Below are positions 8,654 through 18,382 of a stretch of 64,000 bases of DNA, piece by piece. The notes under the pieces were generated by a model that was not told the DNA's origin, did not search any database, and was given only the letters and a program-made list of their open reading frames with translations. The stretch's first letter is position 1. Each line of letters starts with the position of its first letter. The stretch is from Paenibacillus sp. OVF10 (GTDB lineage Bacteria > Bacillota > Bacilli > Paenibacillales > Paenibacillaceae). The stretch is from contig CP094668.1 of NCBI GenBank assembly GCA_022836915.1, forward strand, positions 124,001 to 188,000, read 5' to 3'. The position numbers were made by a program, and so were the translations under genes.

Positions 8654-9484
8654 CTAATCTCTAATCTTGGCCGCACGCCCTGCTGCAAAGTAACGTCCAA
8701 GCTCAACGATGAGTGCTCCCATCTTCTCTTCCTCCGGAATGACCAGTGCCTCAATGCCTTCTTCACGCATGGAGTTTGCTGTAACTTTACCTACAGACGC
8801 AGGGATTACGCCTTGTCTAAAGGCTGCAAGCATCGGCTCAAGCTTGTCCTGGGAGGCCGCATATTGCGTCAGAAATCTGACCTGCGGTCCACTTGTGAAC
8901 GCAACAGCATCTACCTCGAAATTTAGAATTTCATTCAATAACTGTTCCAGCTCTGCCTCTTCTGGCGGTACATGGCGGTAAGGAAGCACTTGTCTGACGA
9001 GTGCGCCTTGTTCTTCCAACCATGCGACAAGTTTGGGAGCTGTCTCCCCATGAAGCTGCAACATAACCTTTTTCCCTGCGAGATCATGTGGGGCGAATTC
9101 TCGAATGAGCCCGTCCGTACTACCATCATCATCTCGTACCAGCGGTGTTAACTTGCGCTTTTTGAGCGCATTCACCGTCTTGTATCCCCTTGCCGCAATG
9201 GAGGATTGCGATAATACATCCAACAATTGGCCTGCCACTTCCATATCCTCAGCCATTTCAAACAATGCATCCAATCCCATACCCGTAGTTAACACCGCCC
9301 AGTCTGGCGGGTCTGAGATCCAAGATACCAGCCCATCCCTGATACTCCGATCATCCAGGAATACGGTCCCCTGTGCCGGTCGCACAAGCGGGATTCCACC
9401 CATTTTTTCAACCAGTACGGACATTTCTTTCGATTTTCGTGGTCCTGTTAATGCTACACGCACACCTGCCAAATGTTGAGCCAT
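8654..9484 (-). CDS. hemD: uroporphyrinogen-III synthase (HemD) family protein
   Basis: The protein has 276 residues and the two-domain HEM4 layout. The first half is LAGVRVALTGPRKSKEMSVLVEKMGG, and WAVLTTGMGLDALFE and IAARGYKTVNALKK mark the hinge. The second half is KKVMLQLHGETAPKLVAWLEEQGA, VDAVAFTSGPQVRFL and PASVGKVTANSMREEGI. HemD cyclises hydroxymethylbilane with inversion of ring D. The sequence family is very divergent, so assignment rests on domain layout. It stands ahead of cbiA on the same strand, separated by a terminator-like hairpin, which suggests a tetrapyrrole/cobalamin context rather than the main hem operon. Confidence 0.75.
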   Translation of the reverse strand: MAQHLAGVRVALTGPRKSKEMSVLVEKMGGIPLVRPAQGTVFLDDRSIRDGLVSWISDPPDWAVLTTGMGLDALFEMAEDMEVAGQLLDVLSQSSIAARGYKTVNALKKRKLTPLVRDDDGSTDGLIREFAPHDLAGKKVMLQLHGETAPKLVAWLEEQGALVRQVLPYRHVPPEEAELEQLLNEILNFEVDAVAFTSGPQVRFLTQYAASQDKLEPMLAAFRQGVIPASVGKVTANSMREEGIEALVIPEEEKMGALIVELGRYFAAGRAAKIRD

Positions 9485-9588
9485 TCATGTTCCCCCGTTA
9501 GTTCAGCCGAATGTTCATCAGTCTGACTACAGTATACAGGGTACTTCTGTGAAGGGAAACTGTGCTTCCCCTCTTTTTGCCCGTTCAT

Positions 9589-10813
9589 CTATAAGGATTT
9601 TTGATGGAATGTATCAGGAAGGCTGGAGTTCTCCGCCATGAGAATCTTTCCGTCTTTTCTCTCCGTCCTTCTCCGAATCAGCCGATTTTTGTTCCGGCTC
9701 ATGCTTCTCTTTCTTTGAAAGGTCTCCCGATCTCTGTTGGGTAGATTCTTTTTATCCTTTTTGCGAGGACGAAGGAAAAGAAACAGCACAATGGGGAACA
9801 ACGCTTCAAAAATAATGGCAATCCATGTCCATTCCCGAGTAAAACGATTGAGCTGAATGGCATTTCGGAAGAACCAGAATGCACAGACAAATCCGACGAG
9901 GGCAATCGGGCCTGTCAATACCTTTCCCGATACGTTCGGAATCATTCGCTTCAATCCCCAGCAGACAAAGTACAGGTCAAATGCAATCTTTGTGATCATG
10001 GTAGGCAAGGTTGCCGCTGCGAGCGCAAGGTCAAACCGGTCCAGAAAATCACTAATTTGCAGCTGTCTTGCCAGCTCATAGGAAGGGTATACCAGTCTTG
10101 AAGCAATCGGAACGCCAATAGAAGTGATGGTTTCCACAACAATCAGCATCATGAGCAGTGCCGAGAGGATAATTCCCCCAGGGCAGACTTAAAACGAAAA
10201 TCACTACCCTTGATGACAAAGGGCAATGCAATCATCTCGCCATAAAATGAAAATATGTACCAACTCCCTTTACCTACGCCTGCAACATCGACATGAAAAT
10301 AGGGCATCAGGTTGTCCATGTCGACTTGTTGAATGAGCATGAAAGGTACAATTACCGAGTTCAACAAGAACAAAGTGACGTACAATTCCGTCATTCCAAT
10401 CAAGGAGCCCAGTCCGCCCCGAACGATAAAAACGCCCATAATCATCAGTGACATCACAATGATAGAGATTGGTGTTGTCTCCAGCAATGTGATACTGATA
10501 TAGTCACCTGTTAACCGAATATCTCTTGCAAACACAAAGAAAAAAACAGAATATACAGAAACGCCATTAATCTTCCCAGTAAGGGGAATCTTCCGATGAG
10601 CGACTCGAACAGATCCTTCTCAGGAAATCTCCGCTGAACACGACTTAACATCCACATCGATACGATCATCACTACGACTACGGGTATATACGAGAGATAA
10701 GCGTGTTGTTCCGCATAGTAGATAGCTTGCGCATGTGGCTGAATTAACGTACCTGAAACACTGAGCAGCAGCACGAGCAGGATCATCTGACGGTGTGTCA
10801 CTCTCTGATTCAT
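9589..10813 (-). CDS. gerKB: GerAB/GerKB-type spore germination permease, frame broken twice
   Basis: GerAB-family proteins are APC-like inner-membrane permeases of the spore germinant receptor. The pieces read in order: MNQRVTHRQMILLVLLL (start 10813, with GAGAGGAGG upstream), LFFSLCLQEIFG then a stop, and FARDIRLTGDYISITLLETTP. These are followed by GSWYIFSFYGEMIALPF, and then VVETITSIGVPIASRLVYPSYELARQL. One extra T in the seven-T run at 10540-10546 and one extra G in the five-G run at 10175-10179 restore a single frame. As read, the C-terminus carries a ~45-residue Lys/Arg-rich tail after LFLRPRKK. One more A in that run would end the protein at RPRKKG, near the usual ~360 residues. Confidence 0.85.
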
Positions 10814-10869
10814 GAAATACCTCCTCTCCCTCTCGTGATTCCGCAAACTTAATGCATCCTGTCCACAAC

Positions 10870-11103
10870 CTAGGGCAGTGGCAGTAAGCGCTGGATAACG
10901 TGGCTTATCCATACCGACACAAATAAGGTTTTGCTTAGATTAGTCACATAGAACCAAATGCCTGTACCCAATGCAATCAAACTATAGGATAGCCAGCGAT
11001 TAATGGCAGCTGCCTGTTTCAAATGTCTGAAATCCAACAAAATGACCGCGATTACCATGGCCAGGTAGGTAAATAAGAGTGGTTTAATCATGTACAACTT
11101 CAT
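10870..11103 (-). CDS. small two-helix membrane protein of germination operon (D-subunit-like)
   Basis: The protein has about 75-78 residues with two hydrophobic segments (LLFTYLAMVIAVILLDF and WLSYSLIALGTGIWFYV). It overlaps the end of the C-subunit gene and lies upstream of the B-subunit gene. Small two-helix D proteins are known in some Bacillus ger operons and modulate receptor function. Size, topology and position fit that group, but no distinctive motif proves it. The start is uncertain: the ATG at 11103 abuts GGAGAGG, and the ATG at 11091 is 12 nt from it. Confidence 0.6.
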   Translation of the reverse strand: MKLYMIKPLLFTYLAMVIAVILLDFRHLKQAAAINRWLSYSLIALGTGIWFYVTNLSKTLFVSVWISHVIQRLLPLP

Positions 11104-12283
11104 CCTCTCCGACGCCAATTGGTTTATTGCTCACCCCAACGTTTTCAATAATGACATGGGGAGTAACCGTCACCTCGACTTCAGGGTATATGTCATCCCA
11201 GCGATCTTTCATCGTGTCCCACTTGGCCGGCAGATGTTGATGAATGGATCGACCGATTCCAAGGATGTCCGCATGATATTTTCCCTGAACCAACCGGACA
11301 CCTTCCTCGATATCCAATTTTATTTTCTCGTGAATGGCTTCATGTAACTTCAGAATTTCATTCTCACGCCGGTCACCATAATTGGATTCGTTATCTACGA
11401 GAACTCCCTTGGCATACAATTCAATATTCACGGTGACCTTGTCAGCCTTGATACTGGGATGTAGTGAAGCGTTGTTCTCGTTCAACTTGATGAACATATC
11501 TCCATCTCCGCCAGGAGCTTTAACCATAATCTCCGGCGCATTGGCCTCGCCCATAGCAAGAATGAGGGCATCAGCTGGAGCTTTGTCGATCATGCCAACC
11601 AGCTTATCTTTCTTGAAAATGGCCAACCCATCCAGCTTGATGTTTGTTTTGGCGTCCTTCCACCCTTTTGGAACATTGCTCACTTTCGAAGCGACAGGCA
11701 GGAATGGATCGACACCCTCACTAAGAATGGCATCTATAAACGTTTTAAGTGAACGTGGATTACGCATATTGAGGAAGCACAGTTCCCGCACCATCTCGGA
11801 TGGAAACTTCTCTATAGGTGCATCCGTATCCATGACCTCATATGCTGAACCTTTTGTGACCACTGGCAATGCAGAGAATCGGTTCAGCGGATACCGCGTA
11901 AACAGATCAAGCATGGAGGCGACTCCATCCCTGGCAAGCTCCTCACCAATAAGCATCGTACGGCGATGCGCATAATAGATTGTTCGTGAGAGTTCCTTTT
12001 GACCTTCAATAGACGTACCATGCAATGATTTGGCTGTATTGGATAACATAAACCAGGATTTATCCCCACTCGTGCCGCCTCCGCCTCCTTCACTACCGGA
12101 AGAACCGGATTGTCCCGGCAGAGCAATCTGAAGACTGGATCTGTAATTGTCCCCCTCCTTATCGACAGCAATACCAATCACAAAGGCAACATCGTTAATC
12201 TCCTTACGATCCCAGCAACCTGAAATAAAAGTGGTACATAACAACAGCGCTATCACTGCCCGGTACTTATATATGAACTGCAT
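11084..12283 (-). CDS. gerKC: GerAC/GerKC-type spore germination lipoprotein
   Basis: The protein has 399 residues. A hydrophobic signal segment ends in a lipobox (CTTFISGCWDRKEIND), giving a lipidated Cys and the family-typical GCWDxxEI. Further markers are VAFVIGIAVDKEGD, RTIYYAHRRTMLIGEELAR and DLFTRYPLNRFSALPVVTKG. The C-terminal domain has ILKLHEAIHEKIKLDIEEGVRLVQGKY and DILGIGRSIHQHLPAKWDTMKDRWDDIYPEVEVTV. It is the C subunit of the nutrient germinant receptor on the outer face of the spore inner membrane. It follows gerKA by 4 bp. Confidence 0.93.
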   Translation of the reverse strand: MQFIYKYRAVIALLLCTTFISGCWDRKEINDVAFVIGIAVDKEGDNYRSSLQIALPGQSGSSGSEGGGGGTSGDKSWFMLSNTAKSLHGTSIEGQKELSRTIYYAHRRTMLIGEELARDGVASMLDLFTRYPLNRFSALPVVTKGSAYEVMDTDAPIEKFPSEMVRELCFLNMRNPRSLKTFIDAILSEGVDPFLPVASKVSNVPKGWKDAKTNIKLDGLAIFKKDKLVGMIDKAPADALILAMGEANAPEIMVKAPGGDGDMFIKLNENNASLHPSIKADKVTVNIELYAKGVLVDNESNYGDRRENEILKLHEAIHEKIKLDIEEGVRLVQGKYHADILGIGRSIHQHLPAKWDTMKDRWDDIYPEVEVTVTPHVIIENVGVSNKPIGVGEDEVVHD

Positions 12284-12287
12284 GGGT

Positions 12288-13881
12288 TCACCACCCTTCC
12301 TCAGCTTCAGGGGAACCGTTGATCTTTTCGGTCATCCGTTTCTGATCCCGATGTACCGTAGAAGGACGATTGATCATTTTCCACCATGGCACACGAATGA
12401 GAATGTCTTTGGTATCTGTTTTACTGTACGGGCTAAGACCGGAGAGATATGGGACACCGAACGAAGTCATCTGTGTCAGATGCACCGAGATCAGGACCAA
12501 GCCGATGACGATGCCATATAATCCAAGCATACCTGCCAGTAACATGATCGGAAATCGGAGCAGACGCACCGTAATCGCGAAGTTAAATCGCGGGATCGTG
12601 AAGGAAGCTATTCCTGTCATGGATACGATAATAACCATCGGTGCCGATACAATACCCGCCTGAACTGCGGCCTGTCCGATCACAAGTGCACCGAGGATAC
12701 TGACTGCCTGACCCACTGTCTTGGGTAACCTGACCCCCGCTTCCCGGAGAGCTTCGAACGACAGTTCCATGATGAGGGCTTCCACCAAAGCCGGAAAAGG
12801 AATAGCTTCCCGTGCACCCGCAATACTCAGAATCAGCGTGGTGGGCAACATGTCCTGATGAAATGTAGTGATGGAGATATAAAGCGCCGGCAGAAATAGA
12901 GCGATGGCTACGAACAGGAAGCGAATCCACCGCACCAGATTACTGATGAAGAATCGCTCGTAATAATCCTCGCTGGCTTGCAGCATCTGCCACATCGTGA
13001 CTGGAGCAATCAGCGAGAATGGGGTTCCATCTACCATAATGGCAAAGCGTCCTTCCAACAGATTGCCTGCAACGGTATCCGGCCGCTCCGAATAGTGCAT
13101 CTGAGGGAAAGGGGAATACGGATGATCTTCAATCAATTCCTCGATATAACCCGTCTCCAGGATGCCATCAATATTGATTTTTTCCAGACGTTTCTTAACA
13201 TCTTGAATCGTTTTTGGATCGGCAATACCTTCCAGGTAGGTCAGCACAATATCTGTCTTGGTGTCTGTTCCAAGGGTCATACTCACCATCTTGAGAGCAG
13301 GTGTTTTCAGCTTGAACCGCAATAAGGCCGTATTCACACGGAGCGTTTCGGTAAATCCCTCCCGCGGTCCCCGAATCACGGATTCTGTCTGCGGTTCCTC
13401 CACACCACGTCTGACGCCACCTTTGACATTGAACATCCAGGCTTTGTTACTTCCATCGACCACCAGAAGGGCAGAGGATGCCAGCACCCCTTCTGTCGCA
13501 GCAGCCCAAGTATCCACTCGCTTCACCTGTGTCAGCTCAACGGTTGTATCATCCAGTGGAACATCAGGTTCATCTGTACGTTGCTGCACCAGCCCTCGAA
13601 TAATCGGACGCAGCATGTGTTCCTGGATATCAGCCGAATTTACAATGCCTTCGATATAGACCAGAAGTCCTTTCACTTCAGGCGTAATCATGACGTTGCG
13701 AAAAACCACATCCGAGCAATCGGAGAATATCTCCTTTACCGCCTTAATCTGAGTTTCATGCACTGCACTAATCGGCTGCCGAAGAAAAGGCGGGGACGGC
13801 AGTCCCAAAGGAATATGTTTTTTCTTCTGAAGCTCGTCCCGGTTGCCGGGACTTGTCTTTCCCAGATGTTTTGTCCGCCAT
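12288..13881 (-). CDS. gerKA: GerAA/GerKA-type spore germination receptor A subunit, N-terminus frame-disrupted
   Basis: The continuous part (TTG 13808 onward, 506 residues) has an N-terminal soluble domain (IFSDCSDVVFRNV, LLVYIEGIVNSADIQEHML, GSNKAWMFNVKGGVRR). A membrane domain follows, with RFAIMVDGTPFSLIAPVTMW, EDYYERFFISNLVRWIRF and the MLPTTLILSIAGAREAIPFP block, then PRFNFAITVRLLRFPIML. Together with the B and C subunits it forms the germinant receptor. A better start is the ATG at 13881 behind GGAGGGG. Joining it to KKKHIPLGLPSPPFL needs two added bases, for example in the A runs around 13865 and 13828. This is first in the operon gerKA-gerKC-small D-gerKB. Confidence 0.88.
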
Positions 13882-13992
13882 ATGCCGCCCCTCCGTTCTT
13901 GTTTTTATACAAGGTAGCTTGTGCCAGACAGCTGGGAATTATGTGGTCTTTTTTGCAAAATTACGATTAAATTCTCTGAGTTTTCATACAGC

Positions 13993-14022
13993 AAAAAGGC
14001 CTCTGTATTGAACAGAGACCTT
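13993..14022 (-). terminator. intrinsic terminator after yclQ-like gene
   Basis: The stem is AAGGCCTCTGT with ACAGAGACCTT, one mismatch, and is followed on the minus strand by five T. It ends the siderophore importer operon. Confidence 0.75.
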
Positions 14023-14056
14023 CCTGACACCCAGCACATGCATTGTTTAATTCACT

Positions 14057-15043
14057 TTAGTTGATGCTTGCGTCCACTTCCTTAATCATTTCTTGAATGG
14101 ATTCCAACCCACCACCAGACAAATACCAGTAATTCGGATCCAGATAAACAATATGTCCTTCTTTATATGCTGTTGTATTCTTCACCAAATCGTTCTCGAT
14201 CACTTGTTTTGCCGGGGATGCCTCACCGTTACCTGCAACCACGGCACTGCGATCAACGACAAAGAGGTAATCTGGATTCTGCTCCATGACATATTCAAAT
14301 GAAACGCTCTGCCCATGTGTGGATACTTCGATGTTTGCATCTGATGGAGTAAAACCAAATACGTCATGAATAATACCAAAACGGGAACCGGCACCATAGG
14401 CGCTCAGTTTGCCTTCGTTTGTCAGGACGATTAGCGCATTTTTACCTGTAGCCGTTACTTTATCATGTAGTGCCTTAACGGATGTTTCGATCGATGCAAT
14501 GGCTTCTTCTGCTTCTTTTTCTTTACCAAAGATGTCCCCGAGGGTCTTCACGTTATTGGTCAGAGAATTCATATAATCTGCCGTATCTACCGCAATATAT
14601 ATGGTTGGTGCAATCTCACTCAGTTCTTCATACGAATCCTGGAGTCGTCCCGAGATTATGATCAAATCTGGTTTCATCGCGTTAACCTTCTCAAAATCAG
14701 CTTCTTTCAAGCCACCAACATTGGTGTACTTCGCATCATTATACTTGTCCAGATAAGGAGGTACGCCTTCCTGCGGAACACCTGCAACTTCTACGCCCAG
14801 CTGATCCAGTGAATCCAGTACACCGTAGTCAAAAACAACGACCTTCTCCGGATTTTTCTTCACGGTTGTTTCGCCCAGTTTATGTTTGATGACCACTTCT
14901 TCACTTGCTTGATCTGCTGGTGCAGTAGCTTCTGATCCTGTGCCACTGCTTGCACCTGTATTATCCGCTGCCTTATTCCCACCACACGCTGCCAGGACAA
15001 CCGACAACACCACGAATAACGTAAACAACCAACCCTTTTTCAT
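14057..15043 (-). CDS. yclQ: siderophore ABC transporter substrate-binding lipoprotein (YclQ/FatB-like)
   Basis: The protein has about 328 residues. The signal peptide MKKGWLFTLFVVLSVVLAACGG ends in lipobox LAAC, so it is tethered outside the membrane. The periplasmic-binding fold of the FatB/CeuE/YclQ group is marked by HKLGETTVKKNPEKVVVFDYGVLD and KPDLIIISGRLQ. Further markers are NALIVLTNEGKLSAYGAGSRFG and the conserved VSFEYVMEQNPDYLFVVDR. YclQ of Bacillus subtilis binds petrobactin; the same ligand is likely but not shown. The gene order permease-permease-ATPase-binding protein equals yclNOPQ. Start chosen at 15043 behind GAGAGGTG. Confidence 0.9.
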   Translation of the reverse strand: MKKGWLFTLFVVLSVVLAACGGNKAADNTGASSGTGSEATAPADQASEEVVIKHKLGETTVKKNPEKVVVFDYGVLDSLDQLGVEVAGVPQEGVPPYLDKYNDAKYTNVGGLKEADFEKVNAMKPDLIIISGRLQDSYEELSEIAPTIYIAVDTADYMNSLTNNVKTLGDIFGKEKEAEEAIASIETSVKALHDKVTATGKNALIVLTNEGKLSAYGAGSRFGIIHDVFGFTPSDANIEVSTHGQSVSFEYVMEQNPDYLFVVDRSAVVAGNGEASPAKQVIENDLVKNTTAYKEGHIVYLDPNYWYLSGGGLESIQEMIKEVDASIN

Positions 15044-15085
15044 GAATAAACACCTCTCGATCTCTATATTGGAATACCTTTTCAC

Positions 15086-15844
15086 TCACGCAAAATACAC
15101 ACAAATCTTACGTCCATCAATCCATTGCACAGGGATGTGCATGTCATAGACGCTCTGCAATACATCCGTATCGATGATGTCTTCCGTCTTGCCCTCTTTC
15201 ACTACACGTCCATCCTTGAGCGCAACAATATAGTCGGAGTAACAGGAGGCAAAATTGATGTCATGAATGACAATGACAATCGTTTTGCCGAGTTCATCCA
15301 CCATTCTGCGCAGCACCTTCATAATCTGAACAGAATGTTTCATATCCAGGTTATTCAAAGGTTCATCCAGCAAAATATACTCGGTGTTCTGGGCAATCAC
15401 CATGGCGATATATGCCCGCTGCCGCTGTCCGCCACTCAGTTCATCCAGATACTTCTTGCGGAAGGGGGCCAGTTCCATATAGTCGATGGCCTCCTGAATC
15501 CACTGTTGATCCTCAGGTGTGAGCCTTCCTTGTGAATACGGAAACCGGCCAAAAGCCACAAGATCCTCCACAGTTAACCGAATGTTGATGTGATTGGACT
15601 GTTTAAGGACTGATATTTTGCGCGACAAGTCCTTGTTCTTCCAGCTTTCAATCTCGCGCCCTTCAATCAGGACTTGTCCTGTATCCTTGCTGATTAACCT
15701 GGTAATCATGGATAACAAGGTGCTTTTCCCAGCTCCATTTGGACCAATAAATGATGTAATCTTTCCCTTGGCAATGTTCAGTGATACGTCATCCACTACC
15801 CGGACGCCGCCGTATTGTTTTGTAACATTTCTGACTTCTACCAC
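15086..15844 (-). CDS. yclP: siderophore ABC transporter ATP-binding protein (YclP-like)
   Basis: The 252-residue FepC-type ATPase has Walker A GPNGAGKST, Q-loop VLKQSNHI, signature LSGGQRQRAYIAMV, Walker B YILLDEPLNNLDM and switch His in IVIHDINFAS. It energises ferric-siderophore uptake through the two permeases encoded upstream. It overlaps the end of the preceding permease gene by 7 bp and is followed after 42 bp by the binding-protein gene. Confidence 0.93.
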   Translation of the reverse strand: MVEVRNVTKQYGGVRVVDDVSLNIAKGKITSFIGPNGAGKSTLLSMITRLISKDTGQVLIEGREIESWKNKDLSRKISVLKQSNHINIRLTVEDLVAFGRFPYSQGRLTPEDQQWIQEAIDYMELAPFRKKYLDELSGGQRQRAYIAMVIAQNTEYILLDEPLNNLDMKHSVQIMKVLRRMVDELGKTIVIVIHDINFASCYSDYIVALKDGRVVKEGKTEDIIDTDVLQSVYDMHIPVQWIDGRKICVYFA

Positions 15845-16806
15845 GACTTATTCTCCTTTAGCAGTAAATAGATGAAGTACACGCCGCCTATAAAATTTAT
15901 AATGACGCTAACGGTCGTAGCAAAGGTAAACACCCGCTCTACAATGAGTTGTCCACCAACCAATGCAACGACTGCGATCATGACCGAACCCCAGATCAGC
16001 ACTTTATGCCGATGTGTCCGGAATACCTGATGCGCCAGATTCACAACCAGCAGCCCCAAGAACATAATTGGACCCACCAGCGCTGTGGAGATCGATACCA
16101 GAACCATCACCACCAGCAGCAGCCTCTTCACAATGTAATCGTAATCCACCCCGAGATTCACTGCGTGATCTTTGCCGAGAGACAGTACGTCGAGATAGTT
16201 GGTAAACTTCTGCGCGTACAGCAGGATCAGAATAATCGCAGCGATTGAGATGATCAGCAGATCCGTATTCACATTGTTAAAGCTCGCAAACATCTTGCCC
16301 TGCAGCACAAGGAACTCATTAGGGTCAATGAGTACCTCCATGAAGGAAGACATGCTCTGGAACAGCGTACCCAGGATAAGACCCACCAGCAGCAACAGAT
16401 AAATATTACGCCCCTGTTCCCTGCGGAACATGAACTGATGCAGTAGTAGAGCAAACAACGTCATGAGCAGGACAGATATTGCAAAATTAAGGTTTTTGTT
16501 CACAAAGCTGATATGTGTGCTTCCAAACACAAACACGGCAAACGTCTGAAATAGCATATACAAGGAATCGAGGCCCATGATGCCAGGTGTCAGAATTCGA
16601 TTGTTGGTTATCGTTTGGAAAATAGCTGTAGAGTACGCGATGCAGGCACCTGTCAATACAATGGCGAGAATCTTTTTCCCTCTTCGAGGCAATATGTAAT
16701 CCCAGTTCCCTCCGGATTGAATGACCAGAAATACGCCAATCAGCAGCACTGCCGCTGCAATTAACAAGACCAACTTCCATGTATTCGCCGTATATTTCAT
16801 TCTCAT
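15838..16806 (-). CDS. yclO: siderophore ABC transporter permease (YclO-like)
   Basis: The 322-residue FecCD-family permease has about nine to ten helices. It opens with WKLVLLIAAAVLLIGVFLVIQSG, then RRGKKILAIVLTGACIAYSTAIFQTITNNRILTPGIMGLDSLYM, the typical EAA-like coupling region of FecCD proteins. TALVGPIMFLGLLVVNLAHQVF marks the conserved GPIxFxGL motif. It forms a heterodimer with the upstream permease. Its start overlaps the end of that gene by 4 bp. Confidence 0.92.
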   Translation of the reverse strand: MRMKYTANTWKLVLLIAAAVLLIGVFLVIQSGGNWDYILPRRGKKILAIVLTGACIAYSTAIFQTITNNRILTPGIMGLDSLYMLFQTFAVFVFGSTHISFVNKNLNFAISVLLMTLFALLLHQFMFRREQGRNIYLLLLVGLILGTLFQSMSSFMEVLIDPNEFLVLQGKMFASFNNVNTDLLIISIAAIILILLYAQKFTNYLDVLSLGKDHAVNLGVDYDYIVKRLLLVVMVLVSISTALVGPIMFLGLLVVNLAHQVFRTHRHKVLIWGSVMIAVVALVGGQLIVERVFTFATTVSVIINFIGGVYFIYLLLKENKSW

Positions 16807-17756
16807 GATCCATAAGCCTTTCTTCGAAGCAGTAAATACAGGAATAATACACTTCCCACAACTCCCACCGTCAGACTGATCGAAAGTTGATAAGGATAAA
16901 TAATTAATTGACCCAGAATATCGCAGACCAGAACAAAGATCGCACCAAGCACTGCCGTATGAGGCAATGTATCACGTAAGTTATCCCCTTTGTACAGTGT
17001 TACGATATTTGGCACGACAAGGCCCAGAAACGGAATTGTACCTACAGTAATAATCACTACTGCTGAAACCATCGCCACCAGGATCAGGCCGACATTCACA
17101 ACTCGTCGATACGCCAGTCCAAGGTTGGTTGAGAAATCTTCGCCCATTCCTGCAAGTGTAAAACGATTAGCGAACAGGTACACAATAATGAGCAACGGGA
17201 TACTGATATAGATCAGTTCATAACGTCCCTTCATGATGGTGGAGAAGTCACCCTGTAACCAAGACGAGATGTTCTGGATCAGATCGTTTTTGTAAGCAAA
17301 AAATGTCGTGACGGAGCTTACAATGTTGCCAAACATAAGACCTAGCAGAGCGATATATATCGTATCCTTGAACTTGACTTTCTCCAGAATTCGCATGAAA
17401 ATCAGTGTTCCCGCCAGAGCAAACGCAAAAGCGACCAACATTTTTTGCAGAGGGGATGCTCCCGGGAACCACATTAACGTCACAAGAATACCCAATCTGG
17501 CTGAATCCATCGTTCCTGCTGTAGTTGGGGAAACGAATCGGTTGCGTGTCAGCTGCTGCATAATCAGTCCGATTACACTCATGCTGATTCCGGCGACAAG
17601 GATGCTGATCAGGCGGGGAAACCGGCTAACTTGTAATACCTGTAGCTGGACTGAGGACAAATGAAATATATCCAATGGTGAAATGTCTGAATTTCCAATA
17701 AATATGTATACGATAGACAGTACAGCCAGTACGATCAACATATAACGTAACTTCAT
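16803..17756 (-). CDS. yclN: siderophore ABC transporter permease (YclN-like)
   Basis: This 317-residue FecCD-family permease has RFPRLISILVAGISMSVIGLIMQQLTRNRFVSPTTAGTMDSARLG near the N-terminus and IITVGTIPFLGLVVPNIVTLY in the second half. It is the first gene of the operon, with a Fur box 65 bp upstream of the ATG, so iron limitation should derepress the whole importer. Partner genes follow with overlaps. Confidence 0.92.
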   Translation of the reverse strand: MKLRYMLIVLAVLSIVYIFIGNSDISPLDIFHLSSVQLQVLQVSRFPRLISILVAGISMSVIGLIMQQLTRNRFVSPTTAGTMDSARLGILVTLMWFPGASPLQKMLVAFAFALAGTLIFMRILEKVKFKDTIYIALLGLMFGNIVSSVTTFFAYKNDLIQNISSWLQGDFSTIMKGRYELIYISIPLLIIVYLFANRFTLAGMGEDFSTNLGLAYRRVVNVGLILVAMVSAVVIITVGTIPFLGLVVPNIVTLYKGDNLRDTLPHTAVLGAIFVLVCDILGQLIIYPYQLSISLTVGVVGSVLFLYLLLRRKAYGS

Positions 17757-17820
17757 CTCTCTACTAATCCCCTTACCGATCGCCGTAAAACATTCGTAGT
17801 TGCTCTACCTCGCATCATTT

Positions 17821-17839
17821 GATATTGATACTCATTATC
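17821..17839 (-). promoter_or_regulatory. Fur box upstream of the siderophore importer
   Basis: GATATTGATACTCATTATC matches the classical 19-bp Fur consensus GATAATGATAATCATTATC at 17 of 19 positions. It sits 65 bp upstream of the yclN-like start codon. Iron-loaded Fur would be expected to repress here. Confidence 0.85.
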
Positions 17840-17954
17840 AATTAAGGGAATTATATCGATATTAAATTCATCATGTCAACCTTCCGTTACTCTTTTTCTT
17901 AAATTTCATGAAACAACCTGAAATACATATACTATAAGATTGATAATATATAAG

Positions 17955-17981
17955 GAAAAAAGCCTTCCATGTGGAAGGCTT
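17955..17981 (-). terminator. intrinsic terminator after the unknown 111-residue gene
   Basis: AAGCCTTCC and GGAAGGCTT pair perfectly around a 4-nt loop. On the minus strand the stem is followed by six T. Confidence 0.8.
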
Positions 17982-18002
17982 AATATTTATTATAACGTGT
18001 AG

Positions 18003-18338
18003 TTAATCCGCAAAATAATCTTCAGGCACATAACGAATCTCCGACTTCGCATAGATGCTTAGCGTGTGACTCTCCCTGTCGTACACAACCCGCTCACCTT
18101 CTACGTAGTACCAGTGTTTCAAAAGTGGCTGATTCTTGCGTTGGACGAATCGAAATACGTTCAGTTCCTGTCTAAGCTCCATAATCTGTTCCACAATCTG
18201 CTCGTCCAGACCCGTAACGGTAAATATGAAACCTGTACCCTCCTGTTGGAACCGATAGGACAGGGAATCTGTTTTGCTATTAGCCAATCCTCGCCCGGTC
18301 ACCGCATGTTTGACCATAAACCATTCCTGTTGCGCCAT
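18003..18338 (-). CDS. hypothetical protein, 111 residues
   Basis: I do not recognise the family. It is a soluble, mixed alpha/beta protein with no signal peptide and no Cys pairs. Notable segments are LDEQIVEQIMELRQEL, WYYVEGERVVYDRESHTLSIYAKSEIRYV and an acidic end EDYFAD. A good GGAGGATA site precedes the ATG and a strong terminator follows. It lies 45 bp downstream of pirin on the same strand and is probably co-transcribed with it. Confidence 0.7.
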   Translation of the reverse strand: MAQQEWFMVKHAVTGRGLANSKTDSLSYRFQQEGTGFIFTVTGLDEQIVEQIMELRQELNVFRFVQRKNQPLLKHWYYVEGERVVYDRESHTLSIYAKSEIRYVPEDYFAD

Positions 18339-18382
18339 ACGTGTATATCCTCCTTCATCTTGGAGTTCATTTCATCAGCCAT

